NCBI GenBank assembly: GCA_037126765.1
Contig: JBBCBC010000026.1
Location: 26,260,448-26,324,447, forward strand
DNA: 64,000 nucleotides
From: Stenogyne calaminthoides
Taxonomy: Eukaryota; Streptophyta; Magnoliopsida; Lamiales; Lamiaceae
Reading direction: 5' to 3'
Made by a program: the position numbers and the translations under genes. Positions 32,491 through 44,030 of this stretch are shown piece after piece (position 1 is the first letter of the stretch; each line of letters starts with the position of its first letter). The notes beneath the pieces were generated by a model. The model was not told the origin of the DNA. It saw only the letters and a list, made by a program, of their open reading frames with translations, and did not search any database.

Positions 32491-35400
32491 TTTCCCTTTT
32501 TGATGAAACCAAAACACTTCGAAAACCAAATAGTTGATAAGTATAGAAGCAAAGTAATCTTTTGTCTTGAGATCGAAAAATAAACTTTTCATTAGATATG
32601 ATGATTACATGTTAAAAATTTAAAAAGCGGTGATCCCTTTTCAAACTCCTTTCATCATACGGCATTTCTCTTTGGTCTTGTGGAATGTTGAAAATCGATA
32701 GAGTTTCCATTTGACAATTATCCAATTGATCGGTTATCACGTGATTTGCTCAAGATGTCAAAGTAGAATCTCTCAAATGCCACTTCTTTGAGTATATTAA
32801 ATCTTTACATTTATAAGCAGATATTGAAATCTATTTATTACAAACATTCAAGGACAAAGAAAAGCCATTCAAAAAATCTTTTGGCTTTAACCGAGGTTCA
32901 GTGCGATTTTCCCGATTAATTTTCTTAGCCCTTGATTTGAACTAAAACCCTTACCTTGTTTTTTGCAATCATCTACAATTTTTCTAGCTAGCTCCTTATA
33001 AGTAAAAATTATTATGTTCCAAACTTGCAATTGAGCTTTGTCCATACTGTCTTAGATGTGTCGGTTGGTTTCTCGAAAAAAGCACATTGAGTGAAATCGA
33101 GACCCAAAATTTGGCCCGAAATGCTGATTTAGATCATAAAATGGCGGTTTCCATTGTAGCGAGAGAGTGTCCAAATCATTTTGTCAAATTTCTCTTCGAT
33201 AACTTCGATTTTCTCGAGTGGCGTTTCTTAAATTTTGTAAGCTTGAAATTGATCTAATTGCTTCGATTTGATTTGTCTCGAATTATTATTTATATTTCTA
33301 CAGATGTAGGAATTGGATCCATCACTTGATCAATTGTTTGTGCCTCGGTGGTTGGTCGGTGAATGCGCACCCAAAATTCACCATTTCAATTCTATTAAAA
33401 TATTTCCGATTTATCGGATAATATGGTGATCATAATAAAAAAATCTGCGAACTCATCCGCACCAAAGATAAATAAAGAAGCTTTTTAATCTGAGATCTCT
33501 CGGTGAGGATCTCCATGACTTCTTCTCTTATAAGCGGGATGGGCGACCAGTTGTGGATAATCTCATCAATCTCTCGTTCAATAAAAAATTTTGTTGATCT
33601 GGATACAAAAAAATGATTAATTTATTTGAAGTAAAAAAATCTGGTTGATTCATGATAATCAAAAAATTAAATATTCGGATATAAAAAATTTTAAATTTCT
33701 TTTTGATAAAGACCGTTGTATTTTATTTTAATAAACAAAAGATAATCATTGAGTCAATAATAAAAGAATTCAATAATAAAAAGAATCCGTTCGATGTTTA
33801 ATTCCCTTCTCTTAAGAAACTCATTCATCCTCATTCTCCCCGTTAAAGAAACATTGAAGATTTACAAGTCTCAGAAGATCTCGGTTTTTCTCAGATGAAA
33901 TAAATTGAGGCATCGCCATTGACAAATTGAACACAAATAAATTGCACATGATCTTTCCATTTACATAGACATTAAATTTGTGCATAATCAAAATATCATT
34001 CCGGATTTAAAACAACTTTTTGAAAACAATGTTTTTATAATTCATCATTAAAAAAAGAAAATATTACCGATTCAAATTTTCGGAAAGATTTTTGAAACGT
34101 AAAAAATTTGAAGTTTTTCAATAGAGAGTAATGCAAGTTTGTGAAGCGAAAAAACTCAAAGGTTTGATGAATCTTATATAAAGCGGAGGGTACAATAAGA
34201 CAAGATTTTGAAGATCAATCGTTTTGAAAAGATTATGCGCTCCAGAAATCGTAAAAACCAGAAGAGATCAAGTAGCGGTTAATACATGTAAAAAATGATT
34301 TGAATAATTGATAGTAGAAATAATCATCCGATAAATAAATTAAGAACAAGAGACGAGAGATTGATTTTGTGAAAATATTACTTGTCAATGTTGATTCCAC
34401 TTGTTGATCTTAATCATTCATTTAAAATTTCCCAACCGATCCTTTTAATCGAACATTTGTTGAAACTTAAAATAATCCTTTCCTTTTGAATCCTGAAGAA
34501 AGTTCCCCCCTCAACCGATATTTCTGAAGACTGATATATCAATTTATTGAAGTTTCAAGCTCGCAGATCTCTCTCATCGATCATCTTTCAATATCGATTT
34601 TGGTTGACCTCATCGATTCTTTTGATTAAGCCATTCTTGGGATAAGTGTTACCGCAAAACTTAGTTTAGCTTTATTCCCTATTGACATTATCGTGGTATG
34701 TCAATCAACAATTTATCCAATTATCGAAATTTCTAAAAAATTTCTATAAAATGACAATTGCATTTGCATCCTTGGGCCTCTATAAAATGGACCAATTTTT
34801 ACCAACATCACCATTCACCATACTTATCTTCTTTGTAAGAATCATGTATCTTGGTGAACCCTTGTTTCCGGGAGACTTCACTTTTACACCCTTTTATATG
34901 GTTTCATCTTCTCAAATCAACCCTTTGATCCCTTATTCTTTGTTTTTCTTCATCATCTTCGATTTCATACGATTGTTTGCAAAAACCACCGTAATCGATC
35001 TGCTTGTTCATTTCTCCTAACCGTATGCACCTTGTGTGTCTATCTGGATGACGTAACAAATCGATTAGTTCGGTATAAAATATCAATGTGCCCATGAGAT
35101 CGATGACCAACTCTTTTGGCACACGTGCTCCATTTAATAAACCGGAGAGCCCTACAAGGGCTCGGTGCTTAAAATCCTATCAAGGCCTCTCATCTTGATT
35201 TTTATGCATCCTTTGGGATTCATTCTTTAAAGCCTCTCTCACCCTTTTGTTAAGTGGGGAAAATGAGAAAAATCTCTCTTTTCCTTCAATAAGGGTTATA
35301 GGTTTAGGATTTTGGTTAACATTTATGTCTTGAACTTGTAACTTTCGTAAATGTAACCTCACCTTCGGGTTTTTATCAATGAAAAGTTCTCATTATTTCA

Positions 35401-38400
35401 TTTTTGTTGTGTAAATTCATTTTTTTTATCACGATTGATAGCTTCTTAATCTCTCGAATCTTGCTTGTTGAATATCGGCCTAAAACGAATCACAAAAAAA
35501 TACTATAACCAAATTTGATTTAATCGGATAATCCTTTAAACCGAGCATTTACCTTAAATCGATAAACCTTGAATAATTTAAACTACTTTAAATCGATAAA
35601 CTAAAATCGAACTTTGATCACAAGATCGATTTTTGCTTAAAGTTTAAGATACCAAACTCAATGTTTCTCTCGATCCGTTAGTCTCTTAACAAGTTCGATT
35701 CCATCAAACATTTTTTCGGTGACATTTCTCCAAGATCTAGAAGTCCTAGCTCATTGCATAAATCTCTCGATCTAAAATGAGTGGCTTGGTTAGAATATCA
35801 CAAGAGATATCGGTATGAATCTTTTCCATTCGATATTCTTCTTTTCAACGTGATCTCTTATGAAGTGGTGTCCGACATCTACATGCTTGCATCTTGTATG
35901 TAGAACTTGCTAAGTGATTGCAATAGCACTATTAATCACTACGAATATAGGTGATTAAAATGTTGTAATCCTCAAAATACCGAATTAACAACAACTTCAA
36001 TATATTCTTTGTTGTTGATGGGAGAAATGTTTCGCTTTTTGAAAACCACGTATTTTCTTCCTAAGAACCGAATGTTCCCGAGGTTGATTTTTTGGGGATC
36101 TTGCAACCTCCATAATCGTAATCGATACCCACTAAGTTTAGATTATCATCTGATGGGTAGAATAAACCAAGGTTTATTGTTCCTTCAATACTTAAGAATC
36201 CGCTTATGAATTGGATTTGCTATCCAATGAGAGCCCTATATTCCTTCCGATTTGTTTTCGACCGGCCTCATCTGGATCCATCTTGAATCCAATCATCATA
36301 GAATTTTGGCTTCCTTATTATTTTGAATTCCAAACTTAGCCAAAATATTCCTAGTGTACTTTGCTTGAATATCCCTTCAACTTTGTTTAACTTGGAGACC
36401 TGAAAGTAATTCATCCGACCCATCATGGACATCTCGAATTTCCCTTCGTTTTCTTTGAATCTTTCAATTTGGAGATCCGAAGATGATGTCGCCCACGTAA
36501 ATCAAACCATCGAATATCTTCTCCATCTTCTAATCGAAGGTTCGTCCCCATTTTTTTAGTGAACCCACTTTCGATCAAGAACCGGTTCATACCGTTCATG
36601 AATGTTTCAAACATAAAGAGCTTTTCTTAAACGATACACTTGGTTAAAGCCTCGGAGGTTGTTAAACATAAACTTCCTCCGCTAGTACCCTCTTAAGAAA
36701 GCACTTTTTACGTCCATCCGATACCTGTGAACCCTCTATAAGGGAAGCATAAGCCCGAATAAATTGAATATAATTTGTTAAATTTCTCTCATCGAATCAA
36801 TTCTTCGATTGCGAATACCCTCTTTAGCAACAAGTCTTGCCTTATTTACGGTGATAACATTTTTTCTCATCTCTTTGTTCTTGAAGATCCATTTCGTGCC
36901 AATTACGTTGGCTAAATATCATTTCTCTCGATCCATGGCTAGAATCCGACTATTGTAGTAGGTTCCTTCATAGACAATTTCATAACTGATCCAAATTATC
37001 GGTCACTGATGATATATGTCCTTCGTTACGATTTGCGTCGGTTTTGAGAACATCGTCGGATAAAATCTTATTACTAGTGATTGGGAGTGGTGCATGGTCC
37101 ACTTGATAAGAACAAGTCTCGGTGATGTTGGAATCATCATGTCTTTAATGTTTCGAGTTCCCCGAACATGGTTCGATTCTTCTTATCTCGGTGAATCGAA
37201 TTTTTTCATCGAAAATGATTGATCAATCATGATCTGGAATGTAAATTGATCAAATTTACGATCCTTTATCCTTGATAGCAAATCCATTTTCCAATATCGA
37301 GTTACGCAGATCGGAAACTTCTTTGTTACGGCGATTTCTCTTGATTAAATGGGGTGTTTCTTCCACAACAAGGGTTCGTTTGTTGTAGACCACAGAAGGC
37401 TTTGCTAGATGAGGAATACCCTAGAAATATACCCTTTGGCCTCAAAGGTCTTCAACCGACTTTTCCCATTGTTGTGTATGAAACACTTGCACCCAAAAAC
37501 ATGGAAGTAAGAAACACGAGGTTTTACGTCCTTCCATTTAATGTTTTGTAGTGAGCCTTAGTCGAGACATCATTTCTGGCGATGGCATGCGGTGTTGATT
37601 GCTTGCAAAACGGTTTGGTATCGCATGTTCATTGTTCGGCGATGGAGTTCTTTTCTCCGCTTCACCTCTCCATTCATTTGTGGGCGTCCTCGCACTGATG
37701 TTTCATGTCAGATATACCAAACTTAGAGCAAAAATCAAAGTTCGTAAATTCTGCACCTTTATCCGATCCGATTTTTACTACCGACACCCTTCTCATTTTG
37801 TAATCTTCTTAGTAGCTTTCTTGGTTGTCGTCTCTCATTCTTCTTATGTAAGAATATAACCCGTAAACTTGGAATAGTCATCCACGATTACGAGTGTATT
37901 TGAGATCGATTTGGTGTAATCGGTCCAAAAGATCCATATGAAGCAATGAATCTCCTTTGAATGAAACTGTTTTTCCTTCGTTTGAAACACTTCATTCGAA
38001 GTCCTTCCACTGAGACATCCTGGCTATCTTATTAAGAGTTTTAAAGTTCGAATGGCTCATTCTTTTGTGCCGAGCCATTCGCTACTTTTGGAACTCTTAA
38101 CAATCGTGCATGCATTCCTTGGACAACTGTTCCAATCACCGTAGATCGTCCCTTTTCTTGAACCCGATTAGCAATATCTCATTGAGTGACTAATTCTTGA
38201 TAGTGCATTGATCGATCGAGAACTCAACATTGAATCCGTTGTAGCGTAATTGTGAAACCGATAATAGGTTGTGCTTCAGACCTTCGACAAACGAGACTCC
38301 GCCATTTGTACATCATCATTCTCTAAGGTTCAACCCTTTGGTATAACCAAAGTTATCATCACCTTTGTATAATGTTTGCTTCGGTCATGTGCCTTGAGCA

Positions 38401-40710
38401 TCCACTATCGATGTACCTAGTTGCTTGCACACCTTTTGTTGGCGGACCCCACGCAACCCGCAATCGGATCGGGTTTTAGGTACCCCTTCGGAAGGGGTTA
38501 GGTTTGGATTTGGGGATCCATACAAACGAGCACTTCTATGGTGATCGGTCGGATCGAAAGGTCCGATTTGTCTCCCATATTCATCAACATAATCATACTT
38601 ATCCTCATATGCTTTTCCGATTTGTATGATTACTTGTGTGAACCTTGGATGACTTAGAAGACTTATGATTTACCTTTTCGGTTTGTCTTCTTTTTATCGA
38701 AATGGTTCAAATATCCTAAATTTACTATAGGGGTAGATACGATTGCTACCATCAAAAGATTCATATCCTTTTTTTCATAGATGGTTTTCGCGGTTTTACG
38801 AATCGGTGACCGTGGGCGTTCCATTTGTAGGTTGTCTTTTTCTTGATCTGTTGATCATTGAATTAAATTTAGTTATGCTTTACCGGTTGGGGTCCATTTA
38901 ATTTATTGAAACCCGCTTCAAATTGATACAAGTTTAGCTTTTTGGTGTATCTTTTTTAAATTAAATCATGAATCGGTCGGGCTTTTTTTGAGGATGTGGA
39001 GGGTTTCTCATAATTAAGTCCTCCTTATCAATCTTTACTCGAAAATAGATGTCTTTAACGGTTTGAGATGATTTTGAAAAAACATCTATTTTCTTCGCAT
39101 TTTCCTCGAGGATTTCAGACTTTCATGCGTTGAATAGCTCATCGAATTTTGCTTTTGCAAGATTTTGAAGTCATCAACTTCTTTGTCTGTTAATTTCCAT
39201 CGTTCTTTGATCTGTTTTTTCGACGAACTTTAACCGAAATTTTAAATTCCTCGAACCTTCCGGACCGATCTAAGTTCACTCGAGATCATTTTTCTTGAAA
39301 GTGATTATTTACGATCCTCGACTTATCATTCTCGGCTTCCAAATAGCATAAGTTTCTCTTTGTTGGAGAGATCTTCAAAATTGCTTCTGAGTAGAATTGC
39401 GGTCAATCTCCCAAAGAAAAGTAATGATAGCGGTGTAGAAAGTTTAACGAAGGGGGTTTGAGGTTACCTCGAACCGGTCCTCCCCGCCATTAGAGTTCAT
39501 TATCGTCGGCGAAATATCAATCTTCACTTTCATAGAAGTCGAATAGATTCTCTGAGGAGTATCCGGAGTCCTCGAGGGCGATAGGAATCACAATTCTGAC
39601 GACGCTCATGGCTCTTGTCTCTAAACCGTTGCTCTCTTTTTGTTCCTCTTTTTCTTCCCTCTCTCTCTCGGCTATTGCTATAGTTATTGAATCACCCCTC
39701 AATGACCTATCGGGTGATTTCCCTTCGATAGTAGTCCTTCTATCGATTGGTTATCTCTTCCTTCCTTCGACTATCTCTTTCCCTTTCATCTCTGTGATCC
39801 CTCCGATCATCGGTAGATCTATTATGCGATTCCTATCTCAGATTTATGTTGATAGTCCTTATAAAATCTTCATACTTACCAAGTTGTATATCCGACTTCT
39901 CAAGCTTCCCCGGTAAGCAACGCAACCTTTATATTATACTGACTTAATATATTTCCAATGGGTTCATTGGCCTTTGTTCTCGCATGGTTGCCTTGAAAGC
40001 AACAGATTTTTATCAAAGAGGGGACCTCGTCTTCATCGGTTGACCTCTTTCAATCAAACTTCGAGCTTTAAGACTCAAGAACAAGCTACTAGGTTTCATT
40101 CTTGAAATGTCCCGGCAATCTTTGATTACCGTGACCTTCATGTCCCACTTCTTGGAAGATCTTAGGATCTTATAGTTGATATCTTTATCGATATCTCTAC
40201 CAAGTTCTCGTTGTTTATAGACATTGTAATTCTTCCATCGAGTTCGTTGATGGTTTCGTTAACTTGATTTTCTCGAACTTCACCGCTTTGAAGACATCTG
40301 CTCATTTCCTCGCAATCTCGGATATCCCGCATTGCTTTCGCAATTTGAGATACTTAATCTTCTCTTTGGTGACCTTATCCATTGTCTTCATGATGATATG
40401 TCTTGCAATGGTGTCCAAGTATGCGCTTTTCTTTCTTTTGTGTCCATCGTTAATGGACTTTTTTTCGTAAAGACTTCTTCTCCTCCCGATTGTCGAGTAA
40501 ATGATGATGGGTCCTCTCGATGACTTCCATCATAACGAGCCAAGATGGTTGGACATATATATGGCCCAATCTGATACTCATCAATAAAGAGAACTTCGGC
40601 AGATCATGATACATACCGGATGTGTTATCCAAGAAAGATTTTGGAAAATGAATGAGTTTTTAAAACGGTTTTTCAAGATAACACAGAGTCGTTGGTCTAA
40701 CCAACCGCCT
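32491..40710 (-). pseudogene. Copia gag-pol remnant
   Basis: No frame stays open for more than about 110 codons. Recognisable on the minus strand, in order: zinc-knuckle/pre-integrase region near 38150-38450 (SGCSRHMTEANI; GVSFVEGLKHNLLSVSQLRY); integrase near 37400-37960 (LLHMDL, GPITP; later TNFDFCSKFG); reverse transcriptase near 36420-36640 (RFLIESGFTKKMG; YVGDIIFGS, where the family usually has YVDD). Frameshifts occur every few tens of codons, yet amino-acid motifs on either side stay good. This is unusual for slow decay, and could mean consensus error. 32500-34700 is mixed with foreign flank sequence. Confidence 0.75.
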
Positions 40711-40720
40711 CGATACCACT

Positions 40721-41937
40721 TGTAGGTCCCGAGCAAAAAAGTGAGGCGTAAGTAATTGAATAGACTTACGAAAAACTTTTTCGTCTTGGATCGGAGTGAG
40801 AGCCAATTAATTTGTATTAACAACGCCGGAATATCATAACTATCGATTAATCGATGTGTGGCTGAAAAACCGGTTTTTATAAATCGATTCCAAGTTTTAT
40901 CTTTTTAATCGATGATGACGAAATCGGTAAATCGATCGATCGATGCTTGAATCTTATCTTAACTTAGAATATGTCCTTTAAGATTGTAAAGAGCGCCCAA
41001 AGCAAGAAGGCACACAAGATTTATAGTGGTTCGGACAAACCGGTCCCTACGTCCACTCTTCCCTTTCACAAGGGGCACCAACTTAACCGACTTAACCGAT
41101 CCTTAGATTAGTGTGTTAGTCCAACACAAAGACACCAACAGATGTTTTAAGAGTTCTCACTCAACCGATCCCGTAAATCGATCTTAGAAACCCTAGATTC
41201 TTGCTAAACAACTTATCCTAACTTGGGGTTTGGGTAAGATTGTTGAGGTTCCAACTATGAAATCTTTTCTTTTAAAAAAAAGCTAGATGAAAAGATTTCT
41301 TGCTAAAACTTATGGGATGAACACAATATAAAATAAGCTTGTTGTTGTGTTCTTCGTATTTTATAGTTTGAGCTTCTTGATTATGTTGTTTGTCCAAGCA
41401 TTTCCGTTTTCAAAATCCCATATTTATAGACCTTGAGATCAAAGAGCCGAGATTTGAATTTTATTTTTAGAAGATGTTTTCAGAACGGCATTTATAATTA
41501 TTGAATAAATATGTATTGGATGAAAGCTTGCTTTGAATAACTAAGGTTTGTATTCATCTTGTTCAGATCGAGACGTATGATAAGATAAAACATCGGGTTT
41601 TCATCTTATTCAAGAAATCTATTTTGACTTAGCTTATTGAGGTCTTCCGGTCTTATTTCTCGAAAATCCGATCTTCGAATATAGCTTCATGACTTCCGAT
41701 TCGGGAAGATCGCCTGACCCGATCTTCCGCTTTTAGCGTTACGCTCTGTCGGATATCGCTTTCTTCCGATTCTTCAGATCGACCTTTACATATTGAGTTC
41801 CCCTCAATATGTGACCTATCTATTACATCGATACAATCATTATCAATTCTCCTATAGCAAGAATGTAAACATCGATCGATTGTCCGAAAATTACATGTGT
41901 TTTTGGAACTTTCATCAAAACTATAAATTTCCCAACA
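40721..41937 (-). repeat. Copia LTR, right (5') copy
   Basis: 1217 bp. Bounded by the target duplication on the right (41938-41942) and by the primer-binding site on the left. Ends TG...CA when read on the minus strand. Confidence 0.8.
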
Positions 41938-41942
41938 TATAT

Positions 41943-43299
41943 TTTCTAATATGGGCATACACAATCAAGTGAATTTTCTTTTAATTTTGAGATTAATCAA
42001 CTTAATTTTTAATGATATGGCGAAATCAGAGAATGTAAACCTTTTCTTATAAGTATGACCTAATATTCTCAAGGTTAAAAATATTTCGCTAGATAGCTTT
42101 CAAAAGGTGCACAACATCTTAATGTTTTACCAAACATCCCCTATATAAATGTAACCGAATTAAGTTGATTAAACACTCAAATTTCCATATGCATAATCAA
42201 TTAATCGTAAGACGAAAACTTGAACCAATTTCCCAAACCATTTACATGTTTTTAATTCAACTTGCGACTTTGACGAAAACTTGCATATTGTTTCATACAT
42301 GTGTGTAGCATGTGTGTAGCGTTGGAGAAAATACCGGTATATCGCACTTATCGTATCGAAAAATATCGATTTTATCAAAAAATTTGGTATATCGCACATA
42401 ATTTCAATGCAAGTTACACTCAAATTCAACAAGTATTAAAACAGTATTGAAATCTTCAAACTCTGAATACTGCAAGAATTTGGGAAATTTTCATACATAG
42501 TTTTCCAATCCTAAAATAACAATAATTAATTTCTATAAATAACTCTTGAAAGTATAGAAGAAAAATTATTTATATTTCACATTATCAATCCAAAAACACA
42601 ATGTGATTAACTATATTCTTGCATAATATATAAGTCTACTAATTAAATAAAACACACGTTTCACAAGTAAAAAAATTATATATGGAAGACGTAAATGCTA
42701 TTAATAAACAAATTTACCCCAAAAATTAGTTGATTTGCACATAATTAAATCCTGGGATAATCAAGAAATAGGGAATCATTCGGATATAAAAGATACAGAC
42801 CGTCTTTTTTATTTGAGTTCATAATCATCATAATAAAGAAGAGAGCCATTGTCAAGAATCTTAGAGAAACATCAAGAATTACAAGTAATTAAAGATGATA
42901 CACGTGAAATAAATTGAGGCACGCCATTACAAATTGAACACAAATAAAAGATTATTTACACATATAAAATATTTAATCAATGATAATCAAGAAAAAAAGA
43001 TACAATTGAGAAATTAAGTCAAAATCTAACCTTTGTGAGACAAAGGTGGTTGAGACAGAGAAAAATAAACCAGAAGAGATGAAGCGAAAAAATAGAATAA
43101 TTGATATAGAATAAAGCACAAATTTACTACATTGAAAATACTAAGCATGGTTCTCATTTTAATCACAACATTGAAATTAAAATAATCCTTAATGTGAAGA
43201 ACTGCAAAATAAGAAGCATCATCATCATCATCTTTCAATATAAATTTGTGCAATTTTACCATGCACTATTTTTATTATATTGTTTGTGGTGTAATACAA
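41943..43299. other. AT-rich right flank of the Copia insertion
   Basis: Natural flank beyond the TATAT duplication. Several segments of it (41951-42058, 42864-42948, 43067-43080, 43171-43190, 43226-43240) reappear in the same order inside the left part of the Copia consensus. No gene is called. The frame at 43026-43262 has an Asp run and no recognisable domain. Confidence 0.6.
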
Positions 43300-43581
43300 T
43301 TAATAAGAATTAAAATCTATAATCTTAATATTATAGATTCCCTTCAAGTATTTGATTCCCCGATAAGCCACATCATTTTCAGCTTCTTCAGACGATTCAA
43401 ATATGTCACCATATACAACATGCACATCGTCAATGTCGTTGAGATAAACAATTGACCTGAAAATAGGTACAAGCTCGGTTCCAATCTCATTAGTATCATA
43501 TAAAACTATTAAAATTCCTAACTTCATAACTAAATCTCTAAGAATTTTCTTAAAGTTAATAGTAACAACAACTTGATTCAT
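43300..43581 (-). CDS. Unrecognised small ORF (93 aa)
   Basis: Starts ATG at 43581-43579 and ends TAA at 43302-43300. The product begins MNQVVVTINFKKILRDLV and contains an acidic stretch (YLNDIDDVHVVYGDIFESSEEAEN). I recognise no family, signal peptide or membrane helix. An in-frame ATG extension of 22 codons is possible (start at 43647). A TTTAAATAG-type box lies about 120 bp upstream on the coding strand (near 43702). It is the only frame of this length with mixed residue composition in the surrounding AT-rich DNA, but it may still be chance. Confidence 0.3.
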   Translation of the reverse strand: MNQVVVTINFKKILRDLVMKLGILIVLYDTNEIGTELVPIFRSIVYLNDIDDVHVVYGDIFESSEEAENDVAYRGIKYLKGIYNIKIIDFNSY

Positions 43582-43969
43582 AATATAAAAATAAATAAAA
43601 TAACACAAGAGATGAAGGTGGTGAGAGTGAAAAAATTCATACACCAAAAATAAAATGAAACCTTGCTAATAGATTGATAAAAATGAATTGTAAAATCTCT
43701 CTTTAAATAGATGGGAGAAAATAATTATGTATTATCTTCAATTTAATTTCTATAATCACGTGATATTTACTTCCTATTATGTGCTCTTTAATTCCTATAA
43801 TTATGTACTATCAAATTGAATCCTAAATTATGAATTCTTTAATTGTGCATTAAATTTAATGTGTTTATTGATTTGTTAAATTAATTGATTCAATAATTAA
43901 TGGGTCTTCAAATCGATGAGTATAATTTATTCTTTAATCATGAGTATCTTAATGCATTGAATCTCTTGC

Positions 43970-44030
43970 ATTAGGAGGGTCGTTGAAGTATAAGAGGGTC
44001 GTTGAAGTATAATTTGTTAAATCTCTTGCA
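43970..44030 (+). repeat. Short repeats at the Gypsy left edge
   Basis: GAGGGTCGTTGAAGTATAA occurs twice in a row here (from 43976 and 43993), and a related word is inside the LTR at 44055. The phrase AATCTCTTGCA also appears twice (43961 and 44016). The edge of the Athila-like element is therefore scrambled, and no target duplication can be read. Confidence 0.55.

Larger units (their letters stand above)
31560..41942 (-). mobile_element. Copia LTR retrotransposon, degraded consensus
   Basis: The 5-bp target duplication TATAT lies at 31560-31564 and 41938-41942. The right LTR is 40721-41937. It starts, read on the minus strand, TGTTGGGAAATT and ends ACCTACA. Next to it on the minus strand is a Met-tRNA-type primer site reading TGGTATCGAGGC instead of TGGTATCAGAGC. 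The left LTR is 31565 to about 32490, followed by a purine-rich tract. Internal minus-strand text carries Copia order: pre-integrase CSRHMT, integrase HMDLFGPITP, and reverse transcriptase with YVGDIIFGSPN. Total about 10.4 kb. The coding part is full of small indels. The left 3 kb is chimeric (see findings). Confidence 0.85.

Noticed and set aside
34682..35020. 112-codon plus-strand open frame in the Copia region
   Set aside because: It lies in a region of uncertain consensus, antisense to Copia, and has no recognisable feature.
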